Below, one piece after another: positions 17,486-26,283 of a stretch of DNA of 64,000 bases. This DNA comes from an uncultured Acidimicrobiales bacterium. Its GTDB lineage: Bacteria; Actinomycetota; Acidimicrobiia; Acidimicrobiales; SZUA-35. Location of the stretch: NCBI GenBank assembly GCA_937997485.1, contig CALKTH010000059.1, positions 121,070-185,069 on the forward strand, written 5' to 3'. The position numbers and the translations under genes are program-made. The notes below the pieces were generated by a model. That model was not told the origin of the DNA, made no database searches, and saw nothing but the letters and a program-made list of their open reading frames with translations. Each line of letters begins with the position of its first letter. Position 1 is the first letter of the stretch.

Positions 17486-17938
17486 GTGATGCTGAGCGAG
17501 TTTCTCTCCGTCGTACTCCCGCAACACCTCGTTGCCCTACGAACGGTGGATATCGCAGTGGTCGTGGCCTCAGAACGGATGCCGCTGCTCGGCGCGCTGG
17601 CCCTCGGCGGCATGTTCGTCATCGGCGGCGCCCTCGTCGCCTGGCTCAGTTGGAAGCTCGGAACCGGAGCGGTCGGCCGCAACGGCGTCGTCGGACTCCG
17701 CCTTCCCTCCACGGCCGTCTCTGACGAAGCGTGGCAGGCTGGCCAACGGGGTTTCGCTCCGTTCGGCATTGCCGCTGGTGTCGGGTGCGCTGTACTCGCC
17801 GCGCCGGTGTTCTTTCGACTGACCCAGGGGTGGGCAACGCTCCTCCTCTCGGCAGCCTCGATCTGGCTCGTGGTGCTCCCTGCACTCGGCGCGTTCGTCG
17901 GTGACCAGGCTGCAAAGGACGCTGCCGGCGAGCGCTGA
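17486..17938 (+). CDS. SdpI/YhfL-family membrane protein
   Basis: Small protein (150 residues) with about four membrane helices. The cytoplasmic segment GRNGVVGLRLPSTAVSDEAW (about 63-82) is the R-x-P-x-T...S-x-x-x-W signature of the SdpI family. SdpI itself gives Bacillus immunity to the SdpC toxin, but most actinobacterial members have unknown roles and no toxin gene is visible here. The GTG at 17486 and ATG at 17489 are equally possible starts. Confidence 0.6.
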   Translation: MMLSEFLSVVLPQHLVALRTVDIAVVVASERMPLLGALALGGMFVIGGALVAWLSWKLGTGAVGRNGVVGLRLPSTAVSDEAWQAGQRGFAPFGIAAGVGCAVLAAPVFFRLTQGWATLLLSAASIWLVVLPALGAFVGDQAAKDAAGER

Positions 17939-17949
17939 GCCGGCGCTGT

Positions 17950-18600
17950 TCAGTCGGGCGTCCCGTCGCCGAGTCCGAGCGCGGACTCGAGTGCCGCCAG
18001 CCGCTCCTCCAGGTCGCGCACTCGCTCCGCCAGCGTGGGCCCGGCAGCAGTGGCCTCGGCCGCGTTGTCGACGTCTCCCCCGTTCCCGCTCCACGACCCC
18101 GGGTCGCCAAGCGAAGCTTCTCCTCCGAGCAGGTGGGCCCATCGATTCTGGCTCTGCCCGGGAGCCCGGCCGAGATCGACGACGAGGGGTTCCTCGCGCC
18201 CGGCGAGGCCAGCAAGCACGGCATCAACTCGCTCGACAGAGTCGAAGCCGACATAGCGCTCAGTCCTGGTACGCAACTCGCCCGGCGTCTGCGGCCCACG
18301 AAGCATCATGATGGCCAGCACGGCCAGCTGCTCAGGTCCGACATCGAGGACCTCGTCGAGGATGTGTCGGTGCTTTTGTGAACGGCCGGAGGTGATGGTG
18401 CGGGCCAACCCGGCCTGGCGAATCAGCAGCATCGTTTCGCTGACAACACGTTCGGGGAAGGCAACCACAGGCTCGCGGCTCGTCTTCTGGTTGCACGCAT
18501 TCGTCAGCGCGTTGGTGGACAGCGGGTAGTGGTCCGGTGTCGTCGCCTCCTTCTCGATGAGGCAACCCAGCACCCGGATCTCTTCAGCGGTCAGCTCCAT
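17950..18600 (-). CDS. YceH/DUF480 family winged-helix protein
   Basis: A 216-residue protein of the YceH family, made of two winged-helix domains and a C-terminal coiled coil. The conserved start ELTAEEIRVLGCLIEKEATT, read here as AEEIRVLGCLIEKE, the NQKTSREPVV segment and the second-domain LAVLAIMMLRGPQTPGELR are diagnostic. The C-terminal LAERVRDLEERLAALESALG is a heptad coiled coil. The function is unknown, although the fold suggests nucleic-acid binding. It ends 11 bp from the convergent SdpI-like gene. Confidence 0.85.
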   Translation of the reverse strand: MELTAEEIRVLGCLIEKEATTPDHYPLSTNALTNACNQKTSREPVVAFPERVVSETMLLIRQAGLARTITSGRSQKHRHILDEVLDVGPEQLAVLAIMMLRGPQTPGELRTRTERYVGFDSVERVDAVLAGLAGREEPLVVDLGRAPGQSQNRWAHLLGGEASLGDPGSWSGNGGDVDNAAEATAAGPTLAERVRDLEERLAALESALGLGDGTPD

Positions 18601-18690
18601 CGGCCGAGTATGGCCGATGCATGACTCGGCTCGCTCCGCCCAGCTCGCTGAGATCGACAGGCGTCAAGGCGGTTGCCATGCTGGTCAGCT

Positions 18691-19596
18691 ATGCCCGACG
18701 TCGTTCAGATTCCGCTCCCTGAAGGTTTCGCTCTCACCGGTGATCGGTGGTCGGGCGCCGCCGGCGCAATGACCAGGGGACCTGTTGTCCTCGCCCACGG
18801 TGGAGGACAAACCCGACACTCATGGGGAGGGACGGCGGAGGCGCTTGCTGCGCTCGGGCACGAGGTGCTCGCCGTCGATCTGCGCGGGCACGGAGACAGC
18901 GGATGGTCGCCCGAGGGCAACTACTTCTTTCATCACTTCGCCCTCGATGCACCAACGGTCGCGGCGTCGATGGGCGGTCCCGTCCACTGGGTCGGCGCGT
19001 CGCTTGGGGGTATGGCCGGGTTGCTTGCCTCGCACACCGATCCGCACGCGTTCCGCTCACTCGTGCTCGTTGACATCACGCCACGGCCGGCGGCAGCTGG
19101 CGTGCAGAAGATCCTCGAGTTCATGGACGCGCACGTCGAGACCGGATTCGCCAGTCTTGACGAAGCGGCCGACGCCGTCGCTGCGTATCAGCCGCAGCGC
19201 CGCCGGCCAGCAGACCCGTCCGGACTGGCCAAGAACCTGCGATTGAGAGACGGACGCTGGTACTGGCATTGGGATCCCGCGTTTCGAAGCGTCCGTTCCG
19301 GGCCGAGTGCCGACACCGAGACCGGCACAACAGAGGGGGATCAGTCCGATCGCTACGCGGCCCTCGAGGAGGCCACCATCGCGCTTGGCCGCCACGAACC
19401 GCCGCTCCCAACGCTGCTCATTCGAGGTCGGCAATCTGACGTCGTCACCCAGGAAGAGGTCGACCACTTTCGATCACTGGCACCCCACGCCCGCTACGTC
19501 GACATCGCTGACGCTGCACACATGATCGCTGGCGACAAGAACGACGTCTTCACCGACGCCGTCGCCGCGTTCGTGACCGAGTTGACGAGTTCGTGA
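18691..19596 (+). CDS. Alpha/beta-fold hydrolase
   Basis: Soluble alpha/beta hydrolase of 301 residues. It has the oxyanion-hole HGGG motif (VLAHGGGQTRHSW), the nucleophile elbow GASLGG (serine near residue 104), a late acid near RGRQSDVV and the catalytic histidine in DAAHMIAGD. The lid region (about 130-220) carries two arginine-rich stretches. Substrates range from esters to epoxides in this superfamily and cannot be assigned. ATG at 18691 (MPDVVQIPLPEG) was preferred over 18673 because it gives the usual first strand. It overlaps the end of the convergent HNH gene by 47 bp. Confidence 0.75.
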   Translation: MPDVVQIPLPEGFALTGDRWSGAAGAMTRGPVVLAHGGGQTRHSWGGTAEALAALGHEVLAVDLRGHGDSGWSPEGNYFFHHFALDAPTVAASMGGPVHWVGASLGGMAGLLASHTDPHAFRSLVLVDITPRPAAAGVQKILEFMDAHVETGFASLDEAADAVAAYQPQRRRPADPSGLAKNLRLRDGRWYWHWDPAFRSVRSGPSADTETGTTEGDQSDRYAALEEATIALGRHEPPLPTLLIRGRQSDVVTQEEVDHFRSLAPHARYVDIADAAHMIAGDKNDVFTDAVAAFVTELTSS

Positions 19597-20071
19597 TCTT
19601 CGGCCGACCGGGGTCGGCAACACCGGTGGCCGAAAGCCGGACGACATGGGTCGCACCGGCGCCTGTGGGTTCTACCCACCCCTGCCACTCCCCGCCGACG
19701 AAGGCACACGCCTGATCGACCGCCCACGTCGACGCTCGCCGTGCGAGTTCAGCGCTCGGAAACACTGCGGCAAGTTCGGTCGACCCGGGACGTCGGTGAA
19801 TCCGAGCAATCACCGTCCACAGATCTGCCGCATCGATAGCAAAGAGGTCCGGCGGCCACTGCAGTTCGGGCAAAGCATCGGCTCGGCGAGCGTTGCACTC
19901 TCGGTGGGCCAAGCGCAGGTTCGTGCGCTCCGTGCGTCCGCCCCTGCTCCGAGGCACAACATGGTCAACTGTTCCCGCCCAGCGCGCATTCGAGGGCAGG
20001 TCAGGATCGACCGGACCTTCACAAAGCCAGCAAACCCAGCCATCAGCTTGGGCGAGTTGACGAGCCTTCAT
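19550..20071 (-). CDS. HNH endonuclease-domain protein
   Basis: A 173-residue protein with a zinc-binding CWLC pair (near residues 14-17) and an HNH core TVDHVVPRSRGG...NLRLAHRECN (about 35-62), which is complete for metal-dependent DNA cleavage. The C terminus is very basic (RTRRRRR). Its ATG overlaps the TGA of the GNAT gene (ATGA), so it is the third gene of an overlapping HIT-GNAT-HNH unit. Single HNH proteins act in restriction, repair or mobile elements; no methyltransferase or phage gene lies near, so the role is open. Confidence 0.75.
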   Translation of the reverse strand: MKARQLAQADGWVCWLCEGPVDPDLPSNARWAGTVDHVVPRSRGGRTERTNLRLAHRECNARRADALPELQWPPDLFAIDAADLWTVIARIHRRPGSTELAAVFPSAELARRASTWAVDQACAFVGGEWQGWVEPTGAGATHVVRLSATGVADPGRPKITNSSTRSRTRRRRR

Positions 20072-21057
20072 GCGGCGACCGGGTCGGACTCCGGTCGCAC
20101 CCACCGCAGCAGTGAGGCCATCCGTTGCTGCGGGCGGTAGCCAAGCCGCTCGTAGATCCCGTAGGCACCGGAAGGATTGTCCGTGTCCACCCCCAGCATC
20201 GAGCTGTTCATTCCGGCCTCAGCAAACGCGTGAAGCGAGTGGGCGATGAGACCGGAAGCGATCCCTCGGCCTCGATGCTCCCGAAGTGTTCCCAGAGAAT
20301 CGATCCACCCATCTCGGCGGCCGGTGATCGCCTCGTCCTCCGGATAGTGCGAGTTGAGCGAGTAGCCGACCACCTCGCCTGATGTCTGATCAACGGCGAC
20401 GAAGCTCACGTCGAGCCGAGTCGCAACTCGGCCCACCACCGTCTCGGCCCAGGAGTCGGCTGAGCGTGGTGTCGAGCCCCAGTGGTCGGCGAAGGCTGCG
20501 TTGGAGACCAGACCCGTGGCTGCGGTGTCTTCCGGTTGCCACGGACGAATGTCGACACCGGCGAGTTCCGGAAGTGGCGGAAGCTCGTCAAGGGGTCGCT
20601 GGAGCTCGTCGAACCACCGCTCGGCGGCGAAGCCATGCGCGACTGCAAGACGTTCCCGGCCTGCCTGCCAGCTGTAGGCCTCCACAGCGAGGTAGGCCGG
20701 GACCGAAGCGTCCGTGCCTGCAAGCTGTGCTTCGCCCCGAGCGATCTGCCACCCAAGCACTTCCGATCCAAGCCCCCGGCGCAGGTGATCGGGATGCACG
20801 CCACCGGCCAGGAACACTCGCTCCAGCCGCTCGCCAGAAGGATGATGGGAACTGAGCGCCCAGGCCACGAAGCGGTCCGCCTCGTCGAGCCACACTCGAG
20901 CGTCGGTCTCGGGAACAACGTCGGAGTCCTTGAACAGGATCTCCAAAAGCTCGTCCCGACTCAGCGTGTAGGGATTGCGCTCTTCTGTCTCGATTGCGTT
21001 GACGAGTTCATGGAGCTTCGGCACATCATCCAGACGAATGGGCCGCGGCTGAATCAC
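20068..21057 (-). CDS. Two-domain GNAT acetyltransferase (mycothiol-synthase-like architecture)
   Basis: A 329-residue protein with two tandem GNAT folds. The N-terminal domain has GGVHPDHLRRGLGSEVLGW and the C-terminal one LGTLREHRGRGIASGLIAHS, both with acetyl-CoA-binding R/Q-x-x-G-x-G/A motifs, ending AYGIYERLGYRPQQRM. This tandem plan is that of mycothiol synthase (MshD), but many such proteins are not MshD, so that activity is only a possibility. It overlaps both the HIT gene and the HNH gene by ATGA. Confidence 0.78.
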   Translation of the reverse strand: MIQPRPIRLDDVPKLHELVNAIETEERNPYTLSRDELLEILFKDSDVVPETDARVWLDEADRFVAWALSSHHPSGERLERVFLAGGVHPDHLRRGLGSEVLGWQIARGEAQLAGTDASVPAYLAVEAYSWQAGRERLAVAHGFAAERWFDELQRPLDELPPLPELAGVDIRPWQPEDTAATGLVSNAAFADHWGSTPRSADSWAETVVGRVATRLDVSFVAVDQTSGEVVGYSLNSHYPEDEAITGRRDGWIDSLGTLREHRGRGIASGLIAHSLHAFAEAGMNSSMLGVDTDNPSGAYGIYERLGYRPQQRMASLLRWVRPESDPVAA

Positions 21058-21449
21058 GCGAGTGCAGCTCGAAGCTGTTCGGCCATGGCATCGAGCTCAT
21101 CGGCCTTGGGAGACACATCGGCGTTCCGAAAGTCGAGCTCGGCCATGGTCTGGAGCGGAACCACATGCACGTGCGTGTGTGGGACTTCAAACCCAGCGAT
21201 CATGAGCCCGATCCGCTCGCACTCGATCGTCGCTTTCTGGGCTTGTGCCACTCGGTGGGCAACCGTCATGAGGTGCGAGGCAACGTCGGCGGGAAGATCG
21301 GTCCACTGGTCGATCTCGACCTTGGGAATCACCAACGTGTGGCCCGGATGCAGCGGACGGATGTCGAGCATCGCGATGCAGGTTTCGTCATCCCAGATGA
21401 ATCGTCCCGGGATGTCGCCGTTGATGATGCGGGTGAAGATCGACGCCAT
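21054..21449 (-). CDS. HIT-family nucleotide hydrolase/transferase
   Basis: A 131-residue histidine-triad protein. SIFTRIINGDIPGRFIWDDE at the N terminus is typical of the Hint/HinT-like bacterial group, and the active site HTHVHVVP (His-x-His-x-His, near 92-99) is intact. Relatives hydrolyse AMP-linked substrates such as adenosine phosphoramidates. It is the first gene of the HIT-GNAT-HNH unit and is divergent from the enoyl-CoA hydratase gene 26 bp away. Confidence 0.88.
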   Translation of the reverse strand: MASIFTRIINGDIPGRFIWDDETCIAMLDIRPLHPGHTLVIPKVEIDQWTDLPADVASHLMTVAHRVAQAQKATIECERIGLMIAGFEVPHTHVHVVPLQTMAELDFRNADVSPKADELDAMAEQLRAALA

Positions 21450-21475
21450 GGGTCCGAATGGTAAAGGATGGGGAG

Positions 21476-22303
21476 ATGTCCGACCGCACTCCCCTTCTTG
21501 ACTCCTCCGGCGAGCGCCGCACCGACCCCGTCCTCATCGATCATCACAGCGGTGTCGTGACGATCACAATGAATATGCCGGAACGAAAGAACAGCTTGTC
21601 GGCTGAGCTCATCAACGGCGTGTGCGATGCCATCGACGCTACGAACGCTGACCCATCGTCGCGGGTGATCGTGCTGACCAACACTGGCAATACCTTCTGC
21701 GCCGGAGCCGACCTGAAGGCATCGAAGCCAGGCATCGCGCCCGGCGCGCACGGCGCGAAGAATCGGACGTTCGTTGACCTGCTGACCACGATTCAGCAGA
21801 GCCCCATCCCGGTGGTTGGACGCATCAACGGACATGCAACAGGCGGTGGCGTCGGCCTCACGGCAGTGTGCGACATCTCGGTCATGCGCAATGATGCAAA
21901 GATCGGCTTCACCGAAGTCCGGCTCGGTGTGGCGCCAGCGGTGATCTCAGTGGTGTGTCTGCCAAAGATGCGGCAAGCCGATGCTTCCGAACTCTTCCTA
22001 TCTGGCGAGCGCTTTACGCCGGGACGGGCTCAAGCCGTGGGCTTGATCAATCGCGCCGTCGAGCCCGACGAGATCGACAAGGTCATTGAAGAGTTCGTCG
22101 ACAAGATCGTCCGTGGTGCGCCACTCGCCCTCGCGGCATCGAAGGAGCTCATCGCCACGGTCCCAGACATGGAGCTCGCCGACGCCTTCGCCTGGACGGC
22201 TGAGCGTTCGCAAGCTCTGTTCGAATCCGACGATGCAAAGGCCGGCATCGCTGCCTTCCGCGACCGGCAGCCGGCGCCATGGGTTCCCGAGGACCGACGG
22301 TGA
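21476..22303 (+). CDS. Enoyl-CoA hydratase/isomerase family protein
   Basis: Crotonase-fold enzyme of 275 residues acting on acyl-CoA thioesters. The oxyanion-hole segments NTFCAGADLKA and GHATGGGVGLTAVCDI are present. The position of the second hydratase glutamate reads TEVRLGVAPAVIS, with the first glutamate kept. ATG at 21476 follows AAAGGA and GGGGAG; an earlier ATG at 21458 adds six residues. Its TGA overlaps the GTG start of the next gene (GTGA), so the two are coupled. Substrate is not assignable. Confidence 0.85.
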   Translation: MSDRTPLLDSSGERRTDPVLIDHHSGVVTITMNMPERKNSLSAELINGVCDAIDATNADPSSRVIVLTNTGNTFCAGADLKASKPGIAPGAHGAKNRTFVDLLTTIQQSPIPVVGRINGHATGGGVGLTAVCDISVMRNDAKIGFTEVRLGVAPAVISVVCLPKMRQADASELFLSGERFTPGRAQAVGLINRAVEPDEIDKVIEEFVDKIVRGAPLALAASKELIATVPDMELADAFAWTAERSQALFESDDAKAGIAAFRDRQPAPWVPEDRR

Positions 22304-23343
22304 CCTCACTCCGCCTCGGCGTACTCGACCAGTCACCGATCCCGTCCGGCAGCACGGCGACCGACGCCCTCGCCAACACCATCGATCTCGCTCGGCAGTG
22401 CGAGGCGCTGGGTTATGACCGGTTCTGGGTCGCTGAACACCACAACTCCGCTGGCCTGGCCGGGGCCGCGCCCGAGATCCTCATCGGCGCCGTGGCCGCT
22501 GCGACCGAGACGATCCGAGTCGGTTCCGGCGGGATCATGCTCAGCCACTACTCCCCTTACAAAGTGGCCGAGTGGTTCAAGATTCTCGGCTCACTCCACC
22601 CTGGGCGCATCGACCTCGGGCTCGGCCGGGCACCTGGCTCAGATCCGATCACCATGTACGCCCTCGCTCAGGCCAATGAGCTGCGGCCGGTTGACCACTA
22701 CCCGTCGACGGTGCGAGAACTGCTCGGATTTCTCCACGACGACCTTCCCGAGGACAGCCCGTTCCGCGGGAAGGTCCGCTCGGTTCCCTCCGCCGCTCCG
22801 GATGCGGTCCCGCCCGTTTGGCTGCTCTCCTCGAGCCCGGGCTCGGCCAGTTTCGCCGCTCACTTCGGACTCCCGTTGAGCTACGCCCACTTCTTCGGAG
22901 CTGGTGACGGTCCCTCGATCGTGCGGGGCTATCGAGACGCGTTCCAACCCGATGCTGCAGGCAGCACTCCTCGGGTCAACATCGCCGCTGGGGTCATCTG
23001 CGCCGAGACCGACGACGAGGCGCGCCTCGCTGCGTCGAGCGTGGCCGCTTGGCGAGCTCGTGGCTTGTCCGGCCCTATCCCCACGCCCGAAGAGGCCCAA
23101 CGCATCGGCGCCGACCCCCTGCACGTCCAGCCAGGCAGGCCAGAGATGATCGTTGGCACGCCGGATCGCGTTCGAGCTGATCTGGAAGCGCTGGCGGCCA
23201 GCTACGAGACCGACGAGGTGCTTGTGGTCTCCATTACTTGGGACCACAAGACCCGCGTGCGGAGCTACGAGCTCATCGCCGAGGTCTTCGAGATGTCACC
23301 GCCGGCTCGTCCACCGCGACTGGCCAGTTCACAGACTGGATGA
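22300..23343 (+). CDS. LLM-class flavin-dependent oxidoreductase (luciferase-like)
   Basis: Bacterial-luciferase-fold enzyme of 347 residues, of the FMN-dependent MsnO8-like subgroup. It begins RLGVLDQSPIPSGST, has FWVAEHHN, GSGGIMLSHYSPYKVAE, LGLGRAPGSDP and a C-terminal GTPDRVRADLEALA. The GTG at 22300 overlaps the previous stop codon and aligns with relatives; the ATG at 22279 would overlap by 25 bp. FMN is more likely than F420 for this subgroup. The physiological substrate is unknown. Confidence 0.82.
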   Translation: MTSLRLGVLDQSPIPSGSTATDALANTIDLARQCEALGYDRFWVAEHHNSAGLAGAAPEILIGAVAAATETIRVGSGGIMLSHYSPYKVAEWFKILGSLHPGRIDLGLGRAPGSDPITMYALAQANELRPVDHYPSTVRELLGFLHDDLPEDSPFRGKVRSVPSAAPDAVPPVWLLSSSPGSASFAAHFGLPLSYAHFFGAGDGPSIVRGYRDAFQPDAAGSTPRVNIAAGVICAETDDEARLAASSVAAWRARGLSGPIPTPEEAQRIGADPLHVQPGRPEMIVGTPDRVRADLEALAASYETDEVLVVSITWDHKTRVRSYELIAEVFEMSPPARPPRLASSQTG

Positions 23344-23383
23344 GCGTCAAACTCATCGCACGCGCCGGCAACGAACACAGCCC

Positions 23384-23500
23384 CTACTCCGGCGCGCTGT
23401 AGAGCGACGGCGTGGGGCCGGCGTAGCCCGGCCCATCACAGAACCAGCAAACCGACGCGATGGGCCCGGTCCACGCCACTTCACAGCGAAGGCAGCTCAT
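23384..23500 (-). CDS. Very small CxxC...CxxC zinc-ribbon-like protein
   Basis: A 38-residue frame starting MSCLRCEVAWTG with two cysteine pairs (CLRC at residues 3-6 and CWFC at 19-22) spaced as in a zinc ribbon, ending before the convergent LLM gene. The cysteine spacing and aromatic residues look selected rather than random. The frame remains open upstream to 23656, but that part looks non-coding. No function is proposed. A chance frame is possible, hence the modest confidence. Confidence 0.4.
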   Translation of the reverse strand: MSCLRCEVAWTGPIASVCWFCDGPGYAGPTPSLYSAPE

Positions 23501-23675
23501 GCGCACATCGCTTCGGCGGTGACGCCGGAGCTTCTCGCTGGGCGGACGTGGAGCAGTGAGCGTGGGATGAAGTGTGGAGGCGGCGGACACAAGTGTGTGG
23601 TCGGCCACCAAACCCGGGAGTTGAGACGATGCAGGCGCCAGTGAACACGCTGTCACGCAAACGACGTCACCTCAT

Positions 23676-24098
23676 TCAGTGCGTGATGACCGGATCGAGC
23701 GTGGCCGCGTGTGCGATCCATCGCTCGACTTCTGTCTCGGCAGGTGTGCGCCGAACAATGCTCTTCTTCGTCTTCTTGATGTGCGCATCGTTGCACTCGA
23801 CCATGGCGGCGCAGAGGTTCTTGGCGTTTCGACGGCGCAGCTCCTTGACGGTGTCGACGCCAGCCGCCTCGAGCAGGTCGCTGTACTCCGAACCCACGCC
23901 GCGCACGCGCATCAGATCAGCACGATTCGCCCATTCGAGAAGCGTTGAGGTGCCGAAGCCCGTGGCCTCGGCAACAGCGGCTCGGCCCTTCTTGTCGCAG
24001 CACAACTTCAGAAGCGCCTCGCATGACCGGATGCCAGCGGCCCGCAGTTTCGTGCCGTTCGCCGGTCCAATGCCTTCGATCTCTTCGATCTTGGCCAT
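23676..24098 (-). CDS. DUF4332 helix-hairpin-helix protein
   Basis: A 140-residue soluble protein with two helix-hairpin-helix-like units: IEEIEGIGPANGTKLRAAGI (residues 4-23) and MRVRGVGSEYSDLLEAAGVD (about 63-82), the arrangement of the DUF4332 family. HhH units often contact DNA backbones, but this family has no firm role. It ends in a basic linker (HIKKTKKSIVRR). It appears monocistronic. Confidence 0.75.
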   Translation of the reverse strand: MAKIEEIEGIGPANGTKLRAAGIRSCEALLKLCCDKKGRAAVAEATGFGTSTLLEWANRADLMRVRGVGSEYSDLLEAAGVDTVKELRRRNAKNLCAAMVECNDAHIKKTKKSIVRRTPAETEVERWIAHAATLDPVITH

Positions 24099-24211
24099 GA
24101 TTGTCTCCCAGTTCTGCCACCGAACGCGTCCTTGAATGGCTCTGTCGAGCCAATGGCGGCGGGCAAAAGGTAGTAGATCGTTCGCCGATGTGCCGGGGTG
24201 AGGCGAAATCC

Positions 24212-25384
24212 TCAGGAGGTACCGGTCAAGGCACCGAATTCAGTGCTTTCGGAGAACTGCAGGACCACGGCACTTCGCTCTTGGCCCTGCCCCAGCCGAG
24301 CGACCCAGAACTCGAGCCCACCGACATCCGGCTCCCGCTCCAGCACGTTGTGGTAGAGCAACGTCACGAACTCGGTGTCATTGATCTCTCCGTGGTCGGC
24401 AAGAAACTCTGATGAGCTGATGAAGAAGGCGGCCACGTCCGAGAGGCTCGTCCCCTCTGACCGAGTCCGGCTCCAGAACTCGAATCCGGCCGCGTCGGGC
24501 GGGCGACGGAAGATGGCCACGTACAACCGGGCGACCTCGCCCTCCACACCGGCGGCACCCAGATACGGCTCGCTGAGGGTGACCGTGGGAAGAACTTCGA
24601 TCGCAATCGTGGCTTCGCGGCTCTCGTACCGGCGAGACACACCTTGGGGCAGGTTCGTCCACGGGAGAATCGACACGAGCCGATACCGCACTTCATCGTC
24701 GCCGCTGAAGCCCGCGTCGGGTGTGTAGAGGCCGGAGACAGGATCGAACTCGCCGTTGACCGGAGGTCGAGTGATCTCGATCGAGCGGGCGGCGAAGGTG
24801 TTGTCGAGTGCGCTGTCGTCGTTGGCGAGGAATCTCACATGAACCGCCCGGTCCCGCCACGTCCGGGCCGCATCATCCGAGGCCGTCGGTGTGACGGCAA
24901 AGGCCGCAGACGATGCCCCGGAAATGTTGTTGAACTCGGCGTTCGTCAGGTCAGCCCCGATGAAGCTTGCCTCGCTGATCAGCGAGCGATCGACATCGGT
25001 GGCGGTCATCACCGCGTTCCGGAGGATGGCCCCCTGCAAGTTGGCACCAACGAGCGACGCGTCGGTGAGATTCGCTCCCGTCAGGTTCGCTCCACTGAGG
25101 TTCGCTCCAACGGGAAAGGCCTCGCTGAGATTCGCTCCTCGCAAGTCCGCACCGGCGAGGTTTGCTCCAAAGAGGATGGCGAGCTGGAGGTCGGCGTTCT
25201 GGAGGTCGGCGCCGCTGAGGTCAGCACTGCTCAGATCGGCTCGCTGCAGGGAGCACCCTTGCCAATCGACGCCGGGGGCCGCCCCATCGCTGCAGGCCGC
25301 ACTGGCTGGCGAGGACGCGAGTCCTGCCGAACCGAAGAGAAGCGCAAAGAAAACTGCGAGATGCCGACGCCGCCACGAGGCCAT
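24212..25384 (-). CDS. Exported pentapeptide-repeat protein with C-terminal DUF4214
   Basis: A 390-residue secreted protein. A signal peptide (LAVFFALLFGSAGLASSPASAA, about residues 9-30; given in parts as LAVFFALLFGSAG and SPASAA) is followed by about 20 pentapeptide repeats (about 45-150) of the A(D/N)LxxA type, such as ADLSSADLSGADLQNADLQ. Next is a beta-rich Ig/cadherin-like stretch (about 160-270, with PPVNGEFDPVSGLYTPDAGF) and a DUF4214 domain (about 285-385, LYVAIFRRPPDAAGFEFW and LLYHNVLEREPDVGG). Pentapeptide repeats form a right-handed quadrilateral helix, so the plan parallels the beta-helix/DUF4214 protein at 1892. Function unknown. Confidence 0.8.
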   Translation of the reverse strand: MASWRRRHLAVFFALLFGSAGLASSPASAACSDGAAPGVDWQGCSLQRADLSSADLSGADLQNADLQLAILFGANLAGADLRGANLSEAFPVGANLSGANLTGANLTDASLVGANLQGAILRNAVMTATDVDRSLISEASFIGADLTNAEFNNISGASSAAFAVTPTASDDAARTWRDRAVHVRFLANDDSALDNTFAARSIEITRPPVNGEFDPVSGLYTPDAGFSGDDEVRYRLVSILPWTNLPQGVSRRYESREATIAIEVLPTVTLSEPYLGAAGVEGEVARLYVAIFRRPPDAAGFEFWSRTRSEGTSLSDVAAFFISSSEFLADHGEINDTEFVTLLYHNVLEREPDVGGLEFWVARLGQGQERSAVVLQFSESTEFGALTGTS

Positions 25385-25470
25385 GATTCACCAACCTTGT
25401 CGAAGTAACCCCACACAGAGTGCCACTCCTCGGGCCGCAATGGCGCGACCCCGACCATCGAGCCAGCGGG

Positions 25471-26223
25471 TTAGCGGATGATGGTGCCCCCACAGGCAAC
25501 CGATCGCGGGTGATCGAGGGGACGGGTGTCGCCCTCGAGGCACGAGATCGTCACTTGCTCAGAGCCGATCGTCCAGGACGTGGCCAGGCCCGTCAGCGGG
25601 TCGATCTGGTAGGTGATTTCGTTCGTGGGGGCTGCGGCGAGAAGCACCTCCGGGACGAAGATCGGATCGGACGTCCGCAAGCTCGGCGCCACGTCGGTGA
25701 GGCTCGCTTCGGCCCCGTTCACGAAGACCTTGGCTAGGACTCGTCGGGAGGGGTTGTTGCTGTCTGGCGAGAAGTAGAGCTGGGCGATGGGCACACAGCC
25801 TTCGCAGGACTGAGTGACTTCGGCGTAGAAGTAGGGGTACTGGAAACGCACATCCTGGGTGACCTCGAGTGCGGCGCCCAGATCCGCAGCCATCGCTTCG
25901 GAGACTCCATTGCCGGCGACCACTGCAAGTGTTGTGGTCGTCCCGAACGTTGTCTCGGTACTGCCGTCGACGGTCGTGGTGGTGGTGTCGCCCGAGACAT
26001 CAGTGACCGGCTCATCCTCTCCACCCTCTTCGAGCGGCTCACTTCCATCGACGTCGGCGTCCTCGTCCGTCGCTATCAACGGCTCCGTCCCATCCGGATC
26101 TTCGCCCGGGGACACGTCAGGTTCCTCGATCGATGCGGTGGTCGATGCAACATCATCAACCGAACCGGAGCACGCAGTGACGGCAAGGAGCGCGAGAAAA
26201 AGTGAAATCGCAAGGCGAGACAT
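25471..26223 (-). CDS. Predicted lipoprotein of unknown function
   Basis: A 250-residue protein with a lipoprotein signal (MSRLAISLFLALLAVTACSG, lipobox VTAC with the cysteine at 18). A long acidic, threonine-rich spacer (about 20-105) leads to a globular C-terminal domain (about 110-250) with four cysteines that may pair (CEGC, ISCLEG, VACGG). ATG at 26223 is supported by AAGGA six bases upstream; the ATG at 26280 adds residues before the signal. I do not recognise the domain. Confidence 0.65.
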   Translation of the reverse strand: MSRLAISLFLALLAVTACSGSVDDVASTTASIEEPDVSPGEDPDGTEPLIATDEDADVDGSEPLEEGGEDEPVTDVSGDTTTTTVDGSTETTFGTTTTLAVVAGNGVSEAMAADLGAALEVTQDVRFQYPYFYAEVTQSCEGCVPIAQLYFSPDSNNPSRRVLAKVFVNGAEASLTDVAPSLRTSDPIFVPEVLLAAAPTNEITYQIDPLTGLATSWTIGSEQVTISCLEGDTRPLDHPRSVACGGTIIR

Positions 26224-26283
26224 GATGAGTCCTTCGGCAGGTGGCCTGGGAACATGACAGCACGGTTGCGGTGCCATCACTGG

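Noticed and set aside
24731..24745. A GGATCGAACTCG stretch resembling a reverse-strand tRNA T arm
   Set aside because: No acceptor, D or anticodon stems can be formed around it, and it lies inside the pentapeptide/DUF4214 gene.
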